Positions 16,018 through 24,781 of a DNA stretch of 48,212 bases are shown one piece after another. Position 1 is the first letter of the stretch. Each line of letters begins with the position of its first letter. The stretch is from Alistipes sp. CAG:514 (GTDB taxonomy: Bacteria > Bacteroidota > Bacteroidia > Bacteroidales > UBA932): NCBI GenBank assembly GCA_000431015.1, contig HF986035.1, forward strand, positions 1-48,212. The letters run 5' to 3'. Below the pieces are notes generated by a model. It was not told the DNA's origin. It searched no databases and worked only from the letters and a program-made list of their open reading frames with translations. The position numbers were made by a program, and so were the translations under genes.

Positions 16018-16845
16018 ATGGGAAGCTCTGTAGACAGAAATATCCAGGTGATGGGCATTGTCAACCTCACCGACGACTCGTTTTTCGCGGGCAGCCGCAA
16101 CCTCCGTCCAGACGGAACCTTCGATGAGGAAGGCTTCCGCGGAAGGATTGTGAATATGCTTGATTCGGGAGCGGACATCCTTGACCTCGGTGCATGCTCC
16201 ACCCGTCCGGGATCGGACTCCATCAGCGGAGAGGAGGAGTGGAGCAGGCTTGAGCCGGCGCTGCGTATCCTTGCGGCGGAGCATCCGGGTGTCAGGATCT
16301 CCATCGACACTTTCCGCCCGGAGGTCGTCAGCAAGGCGTTTGACATCATCGGCCCGTTCGTCGTGAACGATGTGAGCGGCGGCTGCGGTGAGATGTGGAA
16401 GTTGCTCGGCCAGCTTGGCCTGCCGTACATCGCCATGCACACGCGCGGCACTCCGAAGAACATGCAGAGCCTTACTGACTACGACAATGTCACAGAGGCT
16501 GTCCGTGAGTTTTTCGAGGGGATCGCCGCCGAGGCGGACAGGTATGGGGTCAGGAACTGGATCCTGGATCCCGGTTTCGGTTTCGCCAAGACGGCTGAGC
16601 AGAACTGGCAGCTGCTGCGCGAGATGTCCGTGTTCGAGGAGTTCGGTAAGGAGATTCTTGTGGGTCTCTCCCGCAAGAGCTTTCTGTTCAGACCTTTGGG
16701 CGTCACGCCGTCCGATGTCTTGCCGGCCACGCAGGTGGCGGATTTCGTCGCGCTGCAGAACGGGGCAGACATTCTCCGCGTCCATGATGTCGCCGAGGCT
16801 GTCCGTACAGTCAAGCTGTACCGCCTCCTTTACGGACTCAGGTAA
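16018..16845 (+). CDS. folP: Dihydropteroate synthase
   Basis: DHPS joins p-aminobenzoate to the pterin pyrophosphate in folate synthesis and is the sulfonamide target. The 275-residue product has the pterin-binding signatures MGIVNLTDDSFFAGSR and DLGACSTRPGS, then IDTFRPEV, VNDVSGG, LDPGFGFAK and LVGLSRKSF. The start is the ATG at 16018, just after the -7 element at 15993-16000. The usual GGESTRPG reads GACSTRPG here, a modest variation. The gene is monocistronic and is followed by a hairpin at 16904-16936 shared with convergent infB. Confidence 0.96.
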   Translation: MGSSVDRNIQVMGIVNLTDDSFFAGSRNLRPDGTFDEEGFRGRIVNMLDSGADILDLGACSTRPGSDSISGEEEWSRLEPALRILAAEHPGVRISIDTFRPEVVSKAFDIIGPFVVNDVSGGCGEMWKLLGQLGLPYIAMHTRGTPKNMQSLTDYDNVTEAVREFFEGIAAEADRYGVRNWILDPGFGFAKTAEQNWQLLREMSVFEEFGKEILVGLSRKSFLFRPLGVTPSDVLPATQVADFVALQNGADILRVHDVAEAVRTVKLYRLLYGLR

Positions 16846-16903
16846 TCATAGAATAGCGGCGCCGGACATGCCGCGGTGCCTGTCGAGGCGTGAGGGCTAA
16901 AAA

Positions 16904-16936
16904 ACAAAGGGGCCGGCAGACCGCCAGTCCCTTTGT
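16904..16936. terminator. Bidirectional terminator between folP and infB
   Basis: ACAAAGGG (16904-16911) pairs perfectly with CCCTTTGT (16929-16936). On the minus strand the stem is followed by TTTTTAGCC, a reasonable U tract for the infB operon; on the plus strand the run is weaker. Confidence 0.6.
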
Positions 16937-16971
16937 CATATTCATCAATTCCGATTCCGCGGACGCGCCGA

Positions 16972-19908
16972 TCAGTCAAGCTTCTGCTTGATCTCGGTGA
17001 TCACTAACGCCTCGATGTTGTCGCCGACCTTGAGGTCGTTGAACTTCTCGATGCCGATACCGCACTCCATGCCTGCTGACACCTCCTTGACATCGTCCTT
17101 GCCCCTCTTGAGCGAGGCGAGTTCTCCGGTGTAGACCACGATTCCGTCGCGGATGAGCCTGCACTGCGCTGTCTTTGAGATCTTTCCGTCTCTGACAAGA
17201 CAGCCGGCGATCGTGCCGACCTTGGAGATCTTGAAGGTCTGCTTGACCTCGGCGGTTCCGGTGATCTCCTCTTTCTTTATAGGCTCAAGCATGCCCTCGA
17301 TACCATCCTTCACATCGTTGATCGCGTCGTAGATGACAGAATAGATACGGATCTCGATGCCCTGTTCGTCCGCGATCTTCCTCGCGTCCGTGGAAGGACG
17401 TACCTGGAATCCGATGATGACGGCATCCGAAGCCTCCGCAAGGATCACGTCGGACTCGGAGATGGCTCCCACGGCCTTGTGGATCACATTCACGCGTACC
17501 TGCTCGGTGGAGAGCTTGATGAGCGAGTCGGACAGCGCCTCCACGGAACCGTCCACGTCTCCCTTGACGATGACGTTGAGCTCCTTGAAGTTGCCGATCG
17601 CGATCCGTCGTCCGATCTCTTCGAGGGTCATGTGCTTCTGGGTCTTGATACCCTGGATCCTGATGAGCTGCTCACGCTTGTTGGCGATGGCCTTGGCCTC
17701 CTTCTCATCGCTCATGACGTTGAACTTGTCACCTGCGCTCGGCGCTCCGTTGAGGCCGAGAACAGAAACCGGCGTAGATGGCCCGGCCTCCTTCACCTTT
17801 TGTCCTCTCTCGTTGAACATGGCCTTCACACGACCGTAGTAGCATCCGCTCAGCATCATGTCGCCTGTGTGGAGGGTTCCGTCCTGGACAAGCACGGTGG
17901 CCAGATAGCCGCGGCCCTTGTCCAGAGAGGACTCGATCACGGCTCCGACGGCGTTCTTGTCAGGATTGGCCTTGAGATCAAGAAGGTCAGTCTCAAGGAG
18001 AACCTTCTCAAGAAGCTTGTCCACGTTGAGTCCCTTCTTGGCGGAGATCTCCTGGCTCTGGTATTTTCCACCCCACGCCTCCGTGAGGATATTCATTTGC
18101 GCCAGCTGCTGGTAGATCTTCTCAGGCTGCGCTCCCGGCTTGTCTATCTTGTTGATGGCAAACACCATAGGTACACCGGCGGCCTGGGCGTGGTTGATGG
18201 CCTCGACTGTCTGAGGCATCACCGCGTCATCGGCGGCGATGATGATGATGGCGAGGTCGGTCAGCTGGGCTCCGCGGGCTCGCATGGCGGTGAACGCCTC
18301 GTGGCCAGGGGTGTCCAGGAACGTGATGCGCCTTCCGTCAGGAAGTTTCACGTTGTAGGCACCGATGTGCTGCGTGATACCTCCGGCCTCTCCGGCGATC
18401 ACGTTGGATTTACGAATATAGTCGAGCAACGATGTCTTACCGTGGTCAACGTGACCCATCACCGTGATGATCGGCGGCCTTGGGACGAGATCCTCCTCAC
18501 GGTCAACCTGTTCGCTGCTGCCCTCGATCTCCTCTGTCAGGTCAGCCGTGACGAACTCGACCTTGTAGCCGAACTGCTCGGCGACAAGCACAAGCGCCTC
18601 GGCGTCAAGTCTCTGGTTGATGGACACCATCAGACCAAGCTCCATGCAAGCCTTGATGACCTCGTTGACAGGAGTGTTGTTCATGAGTGTGGCGAGGTCG
18701 TTCACGGTCACGAACTCGGTGACCTTGAGGACCTTCTTCTCCGCCATCTCCTGTGCCATCTCCTCCTGTGTCTTGGCTGCGGCCTGCTCCCTCTTCTCCT
18801 TTCTGTACTTGGCTCCGAAGTTGTTCTTCTTGTTGTCGTTCATCCTGGCGTAGGTCTCTTTGACCTGCTTCTGGATCTCTTTCTGCATCGCCTCCTGCTC
18901 CTCCTCGGTCATGGCAGGCTTGAAACGGTCCGCGCCGCGGTTGCGTTTCTTGTTGCCCTTGCCCTGCTCCTGTCCCTGCTTGGCGTTCTTGTTCTTGTCT
19001 TTGTCCTTCTTTGAGCTGTTGTCAGCCTGTTTCCCTTCCTTGGCGACATCCACCTTCTGGCTTCCCTTGGCGATCCGCTCTCTCTTCTTTCCTCCCTTCT
19101 TCGGCTCGAATTGTGACAGGTCGATCTTGCCCAGGACCTTAAGCCCTGGAGTCGAGTCGTCGTCAGACGGCTTCTCTTCCGGAGCCTGAGGCTTTGCCTT
19201 GGCCTGCTGCTCCTCCTTAGGCTTAGCCTGAGCCGGAACATGCTTCTTCTCATGCTTGACATCCGGTCTCTCACCGTTGTGCTGATCCTTGCCTGCCGCC
19301 GGGGTTGTTGGCGCAGGGACATCCTCCTTCACGACGGTGTCCACCTTCGGGGTCTCTGGCAGCGGCTTGCTTTCGGTCACCGCCTCGGCTTTCTCTTCCA
19401 TTTTTGCAGGAACCTCCTTCACAGGCTCCGGCTCCTGACGGACTTCCGGCTCCGCCTCCTTGGCTGGAGCCTCCTCCGCAGTCCTGGTCTCAGGCTCCGG
19501 TGACGGAGCCGTCTCCCGTTCCGGCAGCGCGTCGTCCTTTGGCTCAGGCGCGACCTCAGGCTGAGGTGCCTGCGCGGCCTCCTGCCTCTGCTCCACCGGA
19601 GTGAAGATGGTTGTCTTGATGACAGTCTCTCTTACAGGCTCCTCGTCCTCTTCTTCCTTCGCGTTTTCCTGCTGCTTCCTTGAGGTCTTCTCGAGAATCT
19701 CGTTGAGTTTGATGTCAACCTTCTCGGAGGCCTGCTTAAGCTCAAGATCCTTTCCGAACTGCTTTTCGATCTGCGGAAGAAGATCGTCAGAGATCTTCGC
19801 GTTCGGATTGGCTTTGACTTCCACACCCTTGCTGATCAGAAAATCCACAAGGTTCTGAAGTCCGATGTTGTATGTTCTTATTATCTTATTTAGTCTGATT
19901 TCTGCCAT
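16972..19908 (-). CDS. infB: Translation initiation factor IF-2
   Basis: IF-2 is the GTPase that delivers initiator tRNA to the ribosome. The 978-residue product starts with the IF2_N domain (IRLNKIIRTYNIGLQ). A very long linker rich in Lys, Glu, Pro and Ala (about 60-400) follows, then a second IF2_N-type segment, the G domain (GHVDHGKTS, DTPGHEAF, NKIDKP) and the C-terminal beta-barrel and C2 domains. The start is taken as the ATG of MAEIRLNKI; another ATG lies two codons upstream. It is the last gene of rimP-nusA-infB, 41 bp after nusA. Confidence 0.97.
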   Translation of the reverse strand: MAEIRLNKIIRTYNIGLQNLVDFLISKGVEVKANPNAKISDDLLPQIEKQFGKDLELKQASEKVDIKLNEILEKTSRKQQENAKEEEDEEPVRETVIKTTIFTPVEQRQEAAQAPQPEVAPEPKDDALPERETAPSPEPETRTAEEAPAKEAEPEVRQEPEPVKEVPAKMEEKAEAVTESKPLPETPKVDTVVKEDVPAPTTPAAGKDQHNGERPDVKHEKKHVPAQAKPKEEQQAKAKPQAPEEKPSDDDSTPGLKVLGKIDLSQFEPKKGGKKRERIAKGSQKVDVAKEGKQADNSSKKDKDKNKNAKQGQEQGKGNKKRNRGADRFKPAMTEEEQEAMQKEIQKQVKETYARMNDNKKNNFGAKYRKEKREQAAAKTQEEMAQEMAEKKVLKVTEFVTVNDLATLMNNTPVNEVIKACMELGLMVSINQRLDAEALVLVAEQFGYKVEFVTADLTEEIEGSSEQVDREEDLVPRPPIITVMGHVDHGKTSLLDYIRKSNVIAGEAGGITQHIGAYNVKLPDGRRITFLDTPGHEAFTAMRARGAQLTDLAIIIIAADDAVMPQTVEAINHAQAAGVPMVFAINKIDKPGAQPEKIYQQLAQMNILTEAWGGKYQSQEISAKKGLNVDKLLEKVLLETDLLDLKANPDKNAVGAVIESSLDKGRGYLATVLVQDGTLHTGDMMLSGCYYGRVKAMFNERGQKVKEAGPSTPVSVLGLNGAPSAGDKFNVMSDEKEAKAIANKREQLIRIQGIKTQKHMTLEEIGRRIAIGNFKELNVIVKGDVDGSVEALSDSLIKLSTEQVRVNVIHKAVGAISESDVILAEASDAVIIGFQVRPSTDARKIADEQGIEIRIYSVIYDAINDVKDGIEGMLEPIKKEEITGTAEVKQTFKISKVGTIAGCLVRDGKISKTAQCRLIRDGIVVYTGELASLKRGKDDVKEVSAGMECGIGIEKFNDLKVGDNIEALVITEIKQKLD

Positions 19909-19949
19909 ATTCAACCCCTTTAAATTAATAATATGTCCTTTCTGGCGGA

Positions 19950-21215
19950 CTAGTCTTCAAATTCGGCCTTGAGGATCCGGAACACTTCCGCCACGGTCTC
20001 ATCCTCGAGGTCTGCCCTCTTGGCGATGTCCTCAGGCGAGAAGGCGAGCACGCTCTTGGCGGTGTCGCAGCCGATGGCCTCCAGACGGTCGATGACCCAC
20101 TGGTCGATCTCGTTGCTGAACTCGCTGAGAAGAACGTCTTCCTCTTCCTGTGCCTCGTCCTTCGGAAGCTCTCTCCAGACTTCGATCTCCCTGCCCACGA
20201 GCATGCCGGCGAGCTTGATGTTGCAGCCGCCGCGTCCGATACCCTTCTTCACCTCGTCAGGCTGCATGTAGACCTTGATCTTGTCTTCCTCGGAATTGCC
20301 GAGATCGATGGAGGATACCCTTGCCGGATTGAGGGCTCTCTGGATGAGAAGCTGTGTGTTGTTGGTCCACTGGAGCACGTCGATGTTCTCGTTGCGGAGC
20401 TCGCGAACGATGCCGATGATACGGGAACCCTTCACGCCGATGCACGCTCCGATCGGATCGATCCTCTCGTCGTAGGACTCGACAGCCACCTTGGCGCGCT
20501 CGCCAGGAACGCGGACCACCTTCTTGATGGTGATGAGCCCGTCGAATATCTCGGGAACCTCATGCTCGAAAAGCTTCTCCAGGAACTCGTTGGATGTCCT
20601 GGAAAGGGTGATGTAAGGAGTGGTGTTGTTCTTCATCTCCACGCTCTTGATGATGGCGCGGATGGTGTCGCCCTTCTTGAATCTCTCGCCAGGAATCTGC
20701 TCGGCCTTAGGAAGGTGCAGCTCGTTGTTGTCGTCGTCGAGGATGATGACCTCCTTTGACCATGTCTGGTAGATCTCGCCGGAGAAGATCTCTCCGACCT
20801 TGTCGGAATAGGCCTTGAATATGTTGGCCTTGTCGATGTCCATGATCCTGCCCTGGAGGTTCTGCCTGATGTTCAGGATACCCCTTCTTCCGAATGACGC
20901 GAGAGAGAGTTTCTTCGTGTACACGTCTCCGATCTCGTAGTCGTCGTCACCGGTCTCTTTCTTGATCTGGTCCAGGGTTATCTGGGTGTTGGGGTTCTCG
21001 ACCTCCTCCACAACGTCGAAGTTCTGGTAGATCTCGCAGTCGCCCTTGTCCACATTGATGATGACGTCGAAGTTGTCCGCGGAGCCGTAGGTCTTCGCGA
21101 TCTGTGTGAGGAAAACGTCCTTCAGGACACCCATCATCACAGGTCTGTCGATGTTCTTCTCTTCCTTGAAGTCCTTGAAGGCGTCAATGAGAGTGATTTC
21201 TTCTTTCTTTTCCAT
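19950..21215 (-). CDS. nusA: Transcription termination/antitermination factor NusA
   Basis: NusA binds RNA polymerase and nascent RNA and modulates pausing and termination. The 421-residue protein has the N-terminal polymerase-binding domain (about 1-135), an S1 domain (about 135-205), two KH domains (GACIGVKGSRI and GIGRGGCNIKLA segments) and a short C-terminal helical tail with a helix-hairpin-helix-like stretch. It lacks the long duplicated acidic C-terminal domain of E. coli NusA. It sits between rimP (18-bp gap) and infB, the canonical order. Confidence 0.96.
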   Translation of the reverse strand: MEKKEEITLIDAFKDFKEEKNIDRPVMMGVLKDVFLTQIAKTYGSADNFDVIINVDKGDCEIYQNFDVVEEVENPNTQITLDQIKKETGDDDYEIGDVYTKKLSLASFGRRGILNIRQNLQGRIMDIDKANIFKAYSDKVGEIFSGEIYQTWSKEVIILDDDNNELHLPKAEQIPGERFKKGDTIRAIIKSVEMKNNTTPYITLSRTSNEFLEKLFEHEVPEIFDGLITIKKVVRVPGERAKVAVESYDERIDPIGACIGVKGSRIIGIVRELRNENIDVLQWTNNTQLLIQRALNPARVSSIDLGNSEEDKIKVYMQPDEVKKGIGRGGCNIKLAGMLVGREIEVWRELPKDEAQEEEDVLLSEFSNEIDQWVIDRLEAIGCDTAKSVLAFSPEDIAKRADLEDETVAEVFRILKAEFED

Positions 21216-21233
21216 TTCTATACTCTTTTGCTT

Positions 21234-21704
21234 TTATTTCGTGAACACTATGTGCGGAACAACGGAGTTGGTCTCCTCATGGGTGAACCTGTCCTCATGC
21301 TCCACGATCACCTTCTTTTTCTTCCCCTCCACGGCTTCCTTCCGGGAGTAGCGCAATGATATTCCCTCATCGTCGGCCTCGGTTAGGATCCCGGTGATCT
21401 TCCTGCCTCCCTTGAGCTGCACCTCCACAGCCGAACCTATCGCCTTGGCGTACTGCTTTGGAACCTTGAACGGCTGTTCAAGTCCTGCGGACGTGACGGT
21501 GAGGGAGTAGTCCTCGGCATCCTTGTCGAAAATGGCGAGAAACGCGTCGTTGACGCTGACACAGTCCTCAAGGTCAATGTCTCCCGTCTCTTTCTCGATG
21601 GTCAGGACGATGTCGTTGTCTCTGCTCACCGTGACATCCACGATGAAGCAGCCACGCTCGCCGACGGCGTTTCCGATGCTGGAGATTATCTTTTCCTTAT
21701 CCAT
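21234..21704 (-). CDS. rimP: Ribosome maturation factor RimP
   Basis: RimP assists 30S subunit maturation. The 156-residue product has the family pattern: an N-terminal alpha/beta domain (GCFIVDVTVSRDNDIVLTIE), then the conserved DLEDCVSVNDAFLAIFD and LTVTSAGLEQPF segments, then a C-terminal SH3-like barrel. An in-frame ATG at 21728 would add eight residues, but it lies at the foot of the leader hairpin (21731-21756), so 21704 is preferred. It is the first gene of the rimP-nusA-infB operon. Confidence 0.93.
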   Translation of the reverse strand: MDKEKIISSIGNAVGERGCFIVDVTVSRDNDIVLTIEKETGDIDLEDCVSVNDAFLAIFDKDAEDYSLTVTSAGLEQPFKVPKQYAKAIGSAVEVQLKGGRKITGILTEADDEGISLRYSRKEAVEGKKKKVIVEHEDRFTHEETNSVVPHIVFTK

Positions 21705-21730
21705 AAAAACCCTTGTTTGATAACACAAAA

Positions 21731-21756
21731 GATAGGAGACGCTTTCGTCCCCTATC
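21731..21756 (-). promoter_or_regulatory. Leader hairpin of rimP-nusA-infB, possible attenuator
   Basis: The minus-strand leader folds as GATAGGGGACG, loop AAAG, CGTCTCCTATC: an 11-bp stem with one G-U pair, followed by TTTTGTG. It lies between the -7 element (21770-21777) and the rimP start, and has the shape of an intrinsic terminator. Confidence 0.55.
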
Positions 21757-21769
21757 TCTCACAACGTTG

Positions 21770-21777
21770 CAAAGATA
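21770..21777 (-). promoter_or_regulatory. -7 element TATCTTTG of rimP-nusA-infB
   Basis: A perfect TAnnTTTG element on the minus strand, about 65 bp upstream of the rimP start with the leader hairpin in between. No clear -33 box is visible in the AT-rich DNA upstream. Confidence 0.6.
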
Positions 21778-21927
21778 AGAATAATTTAGTGAATATGAAA
21801 ATAAATTGCTTTCTTTGCAGACCGATTGGTAATCGATAAAATTTTTTTTGGTGAAACAATCAAGGATTGCCAAGCTGTTTTTTAAGGATTACCTAAGAAT
21901 TTGAAGACTAAAAATTGTCAGTAAAAG

Positions 21928-22917
21928 ATGGAATTTACCGCAAAGCAATTAGCACAGGTGCTGAAAGGAACCGTTGAGGGCGACCCGCAGGCCACAGTGA
22001 CATCATTCGCGAAGATAGAGCATGGAAAACCTGGACAACTATGTTTCTTCGCCAACCCGAAGTACGAGAGATACGTCTATACCTGCAAGGCGAGCATCCT
22101 GCTTGTCAACAAGGACTTTGAGCCTAAAGAGAAGGTCATTTCCACACTGGTCAGGGTTGACGACGCCTACAAGTCCCTGGCCGATCTTCTTAAATATGTC
22201 TCTACCCAGAAACGTACTGACAAGAGACACAGAGGATTCCGTTCCTCCTGGTTCCTGACCACCAAGTTCGGTAAAAAGGTCTATCTCGGCAGCCATTCCT
22301 ATGTCGGACATCACGCCAAGGTCGGTGACTACACGAAGATCTACGAGAATGTCTACGTCGGTGACAACACGGTGATCGGCTCCCGCTGCATCATCTATCC
22401 GGGAGTGGTGATCTACCCTGGTATGGTGATCGGGAACAACGTGATCATCCACGCCAACGCTGTGATCGGTTCGGACGGTTTCGGCAACGCGCCACTTCCT
22501 GACGGTACATGGGAGAAGATCGAGCACATCGGCAATGTGATCATCGGCGACAACGTCGAGATCGGCGCCGGCACCACCATCGACAAGTCCGAGATGGAGT
22601 CAACCATCATCGGCAACGGAGTGAAGATCGACAACCTCTGCCAGATAGCCCACAATGTCCAGATCGGCGACAACACCGTGATGGCCGCCCAGTGTGGCAT
22701 CGCCGGCTCCACGAAGATCGGCAAGAACTGCATACTGGCAGGTCAGGTCGGCATAGCGGGGCATCTGAACATCGCCGACAACACCACCATCGGCGCCCAG
22801 TGCGGAGTCATCGGCAACATCCGTAAGTCCGGCCAGGTCTTCCTCGGCTCCCCGGCCCTCCCTCTGAAGAACTACCTCCGCAGCTACGCCGTCTTCAAGC
22901 GTCAGGGCGAGGAATAG
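21928..22917 (+). CDS. lpxD: UDP-3-O-(3-hydroxyacyl)glucosamine N-acyltransferase
   Basis: LpxD adds the second acyl chain in lipid A synthesis. The 329-residue product has the N-terminal uridine-binding domain (about 1-95, CFFANPKYE) and then a left-handed beta-helix of hexapeptide repeats. It contains GSDGFG and QIAHNVQIG, with the catalytic His in the latter, and a C-terminal helix. It opens a lipid A cluster, lpxD-lpxC-lpxA, but a separate promoter precedes lpxC. The upstream 220 bp shared with rimP is AT rich; I see no consensus -7 element for lpxD in it. Confidence 0.95.
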   Translation: MEFTAKQLAQVLKGTVEGDPQATVTSFAKIEHGKPGQLCFFANPKYERYVYTCKASILLVNKDFEPKEKVISTLVRVDDAYKSLADLLKYVSTQKRTDKRHRGFRSSWFLTTKFGKKVYLGSHSYVGHHAKVGDYTKIYENVYVGDNTVIGSRCIIYPGVVIYPGMVIGNNVIIHANAVIGSDGFGNAPLPDGTWEKIEHIGNVIIGDNVEIGAGTTIDKSEMESTIIGNGVKIDNLCQIAHNVQIGDNTVMAAQCGIAGSTKIGKNCILAGQVGIAGHLNIADNTTIGAQCGVIGNIRKSGQVFLGSPALPLKNYLRSYAVFKRQGEE

Positions 22918-22950
22918 TAGCCTTTTGCTACTATTGTGCGGGAGGAATCC

Positions 22951-22981
22951 TTGAATATTCAAAAATTCATTGCTATCTTTG
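22951..22981 (+). promoter_or_regulatory. Promoter of lpxC
   Basis: TTG at 22951-22953, 20 bp, then TATCTTTG at 22974-22981: consensus Bacteroidota spacing. It allows lpxC-lpxA-WbqC to be transcribed apart from lpxD. Confidence 0.65.
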
Positions 22982-23020
22982 CAGTCTGTTGTATTTTACG
23001 CAGTCTGCAAAAGATAGATT

Positions 23021-23935
23021 ATGACTTCTTATAAGCAAAAGACCCTTGCGGGCGAATATGAGTTCCACGGAAAGGGACTCCATACCGGCAGAATCTCGAG
23101 AATGATTCTCAAACCGGCTCCCGAGAACACAGGAATAGTATTTCACAGGGTGGATCTGGGAGAATCCGCATTCGTCGAGGCACTCGCCGGGAACGTTTCT
23201 TCAACAGCCAGAAGCACCACGATCTCCAAAGGGGAGGCTTCGGTCTCCACGATAGAGCATCTGATGTCGGCGCTCACGGGTATGGGCGTGGACAACGCTC
23301 TTGTCGAGATAGACAACGTGGAGGTGCCGATTCTGGACGGCAGCGCCCGGTACTATGTCGAGGCCATCTCCCGTGACGGCCTGAGGGAGCAGGACGCTGA
23401 TAGACAGTATGTCACGATCCCTGAGGAAATTGAGATCAAGGATGAGAAGACCGGATCCTATGTGCGGATAACCCCGGCGGACGCTCCGTCCATGGACATC
23501 ACCGTGGACTTCGGCTCAAGGGTTCTTGGAGTTCAGACCGCCCACTGGGACGAGTCTACCGACTACGCGACCCAGATAGGGCCTTGCCGTACTTTCGTCT
23601 TCTTCCATGAGATTGAGTATCTTTTCCAGAACAACCTTGTCAAGGGCGGCGACGTTGACAACGCCATCGTGATTGTCGAGCATCCTGTCCAGCCGGAGCA
23701 GGTTGAAAGGCTGTCGGCCTTGTTCAACGTGCCGAAGCTGTCCATCAACGACAACGGGTACCTCAACAATCTACAGCTGCATTTCCCCAACGAGTGCGGA
23801 AGGCACAAGCTTCTGGATCTGATCGGGGATCTCAGGCTTGCCGGAGGCTACCTCAAGGCAAAGGTTACGGCCTTCAAGCCGGGACACACCATCAACACAC
23901 GGGCTGCCGTGGCCGTCCGTGAGAAATCTTGCTGA
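23021..23935 (+). CDS. lpxC: UDP-3-O-acyl-GlcNAc deacetylase, without FabZ fusion
   Basis: LpxC is the zinc deacetylase that commits precursor to lipid A. The 304-residue product has STIEHLMSAL (zinc-binding His), ILDGSA, and HKLLDLIGDLRLAGGYLKAK with the second His and Asp ligands, ending with the catalytic His in PGHTINTR. In most Bacteroidetes LpxC continues into a C-terminal FabZ dehydratase (about 460 residues in all). Here the protein stops 14 residues after GHTINTR, and lpxA starts 14 bp later, so the FabZ part is absent. The gene otherwise looks intact. Confidence 0.95.
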   Translation: MTSYKQKTLAGEYEFHGKGLHTGRISRMILKPAPENTGIVFHRVDLGESAFVEALAGNVSSTARSTTISKGEASVSTIEHLMSALTGMGVDNALVEIDNVEVPILDGSARYYVEAISRDGLREQDADRQYVTIPEEIEIKDEKTGSYVRITPADAPSMDITVDFGSRVLGVQTAHWDESTDYATQIGPCRTFVFFHEIEYLFQNNLVKGGDVDNAIVIVEHPVQPEQVERLSALFNVPKLSINDNGYLNNLQLHFPNECGRHKLLDLIGDLRLAGGYLKAKVTAFKPGHTINTRAAVAVREKSC

Positions 23936-23949
23936 TAATTACTGAAGAT

Positions 23950-24762
23950 ATGAACAAAATTTCACCATTAGCGTCGGTCAGCCCGAAGGCGAAACTCGGC
24001 GACAACATTGAGATCGGTCCGTTTGCGTTCATCGATGATGACGTGGAGATCGGCGACGGATGCAAGATCCATCCGCATGCTATGATATATTCATACGTCA
24101 AGATGGGAAAGAATTGTCAGGTGTTCCCGGGAGCCGTTGTAGGCGCCATTCCTCAGGATCTCAAATATGAGGGAGAGGTCACCTATGTGGAGATCGGCGA
24201 CAATGTCACAATCCGCGAGTGCGTGACCATCAACAGAGGTACCAAGGCAAGCGGCAAATGCGTGACGAAGATTGGCAGCAACACACTGCTTATGTCCTAT
24301 GTCCATGTGGCGCACGACTGTGTTGTGGGCAATCATTGCATTCTTGTAAGCTTTGTCGGCATAGCAGGCGAGACCGTTGTTGATGACTGGGCGATTGTCG
24401 GAGGCGGAGCTAAGGCTCATCAGTTCTCCAAGATCGGATGCCACGCCATGGTCGGCGGCATGTCCAAGATCAACAAGGACATCCCTCCTTATGTTCTTTG
24501 CGGCCGCGATCCGATCTGCTATTCTGGCGTGAACATCGTCGGACTCCGCCGCCGCGGATTCTCCTCCGACGTGATCCGCAACATCAAGGACATCTACGAC
24601 ACGATCTATTTCGCCGGCTACAACATCACCGACGGCTGCGCCAAGGTCGAGGCCGGATTCCCTCAGAGCGAGGAGCGTGACACGATCCTGAATTTCATCA
24701 GAAGCTCGAAGCGTGGAATCATCAGGGCAAACGACTCCCACGAGAAGGGAGAATTCGAATAG
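23950..24762 (+). CDS. lpxA: UDP-N-acetylglucosamine acyltransferase
   Basis: LpxA performs the first acylation of lipid A synthesis. The 270-residue product is a left-handed beta-helix of hexapeptide repeats with AIPQDLKY, VTINRGT, and VHVAHDCVVGNH, which carries the catalytic His, followed by the C-terminal helical domain (GLRRRGFSSDVIRNIKDIY). I chose the ATG at 23950; a TTG at 23929 would overlap the lpxC end. It lies 14 bp after lpxC and 19 bp before the WbqC gene. Confidence 0.96.
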   Translation: MNKISPLASVSPKAKLGDNIEIGPFAFIDDDVEIGDGCKIHPHAMIYSYVKMGKNCQVFPGAVVGAIPQDLKYEGEVTYVEIGDNVTIRECVTINRGTKASGKCVTKIGSNTLLMSYVHVAHDCVVGNHCILVSFVGIAGETVVDDWAIVGGGAKAHQFSKIGCHAMVGGMSKINKDIPPYVLCGRDPICYSGVNIVGLRRRGFSSDVIRNIKDIYDTIYFAGYNITDGCAKVEAGFPQSEERDTILNFIRSSKRGIIRANDSHEKGEFE

Positions 24763-24781
24763 GTCTGAAGAAGAGGCGGCG

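Noticed and set aside
17479..19014. 511-codon frame antisense to infB
   Set aside because: A long shadow frame caused by the biased codons of IF-2 (Lys/Glu/Pro-rich linker and G domain); its Leu/Val/His-rich product resembles no protein.
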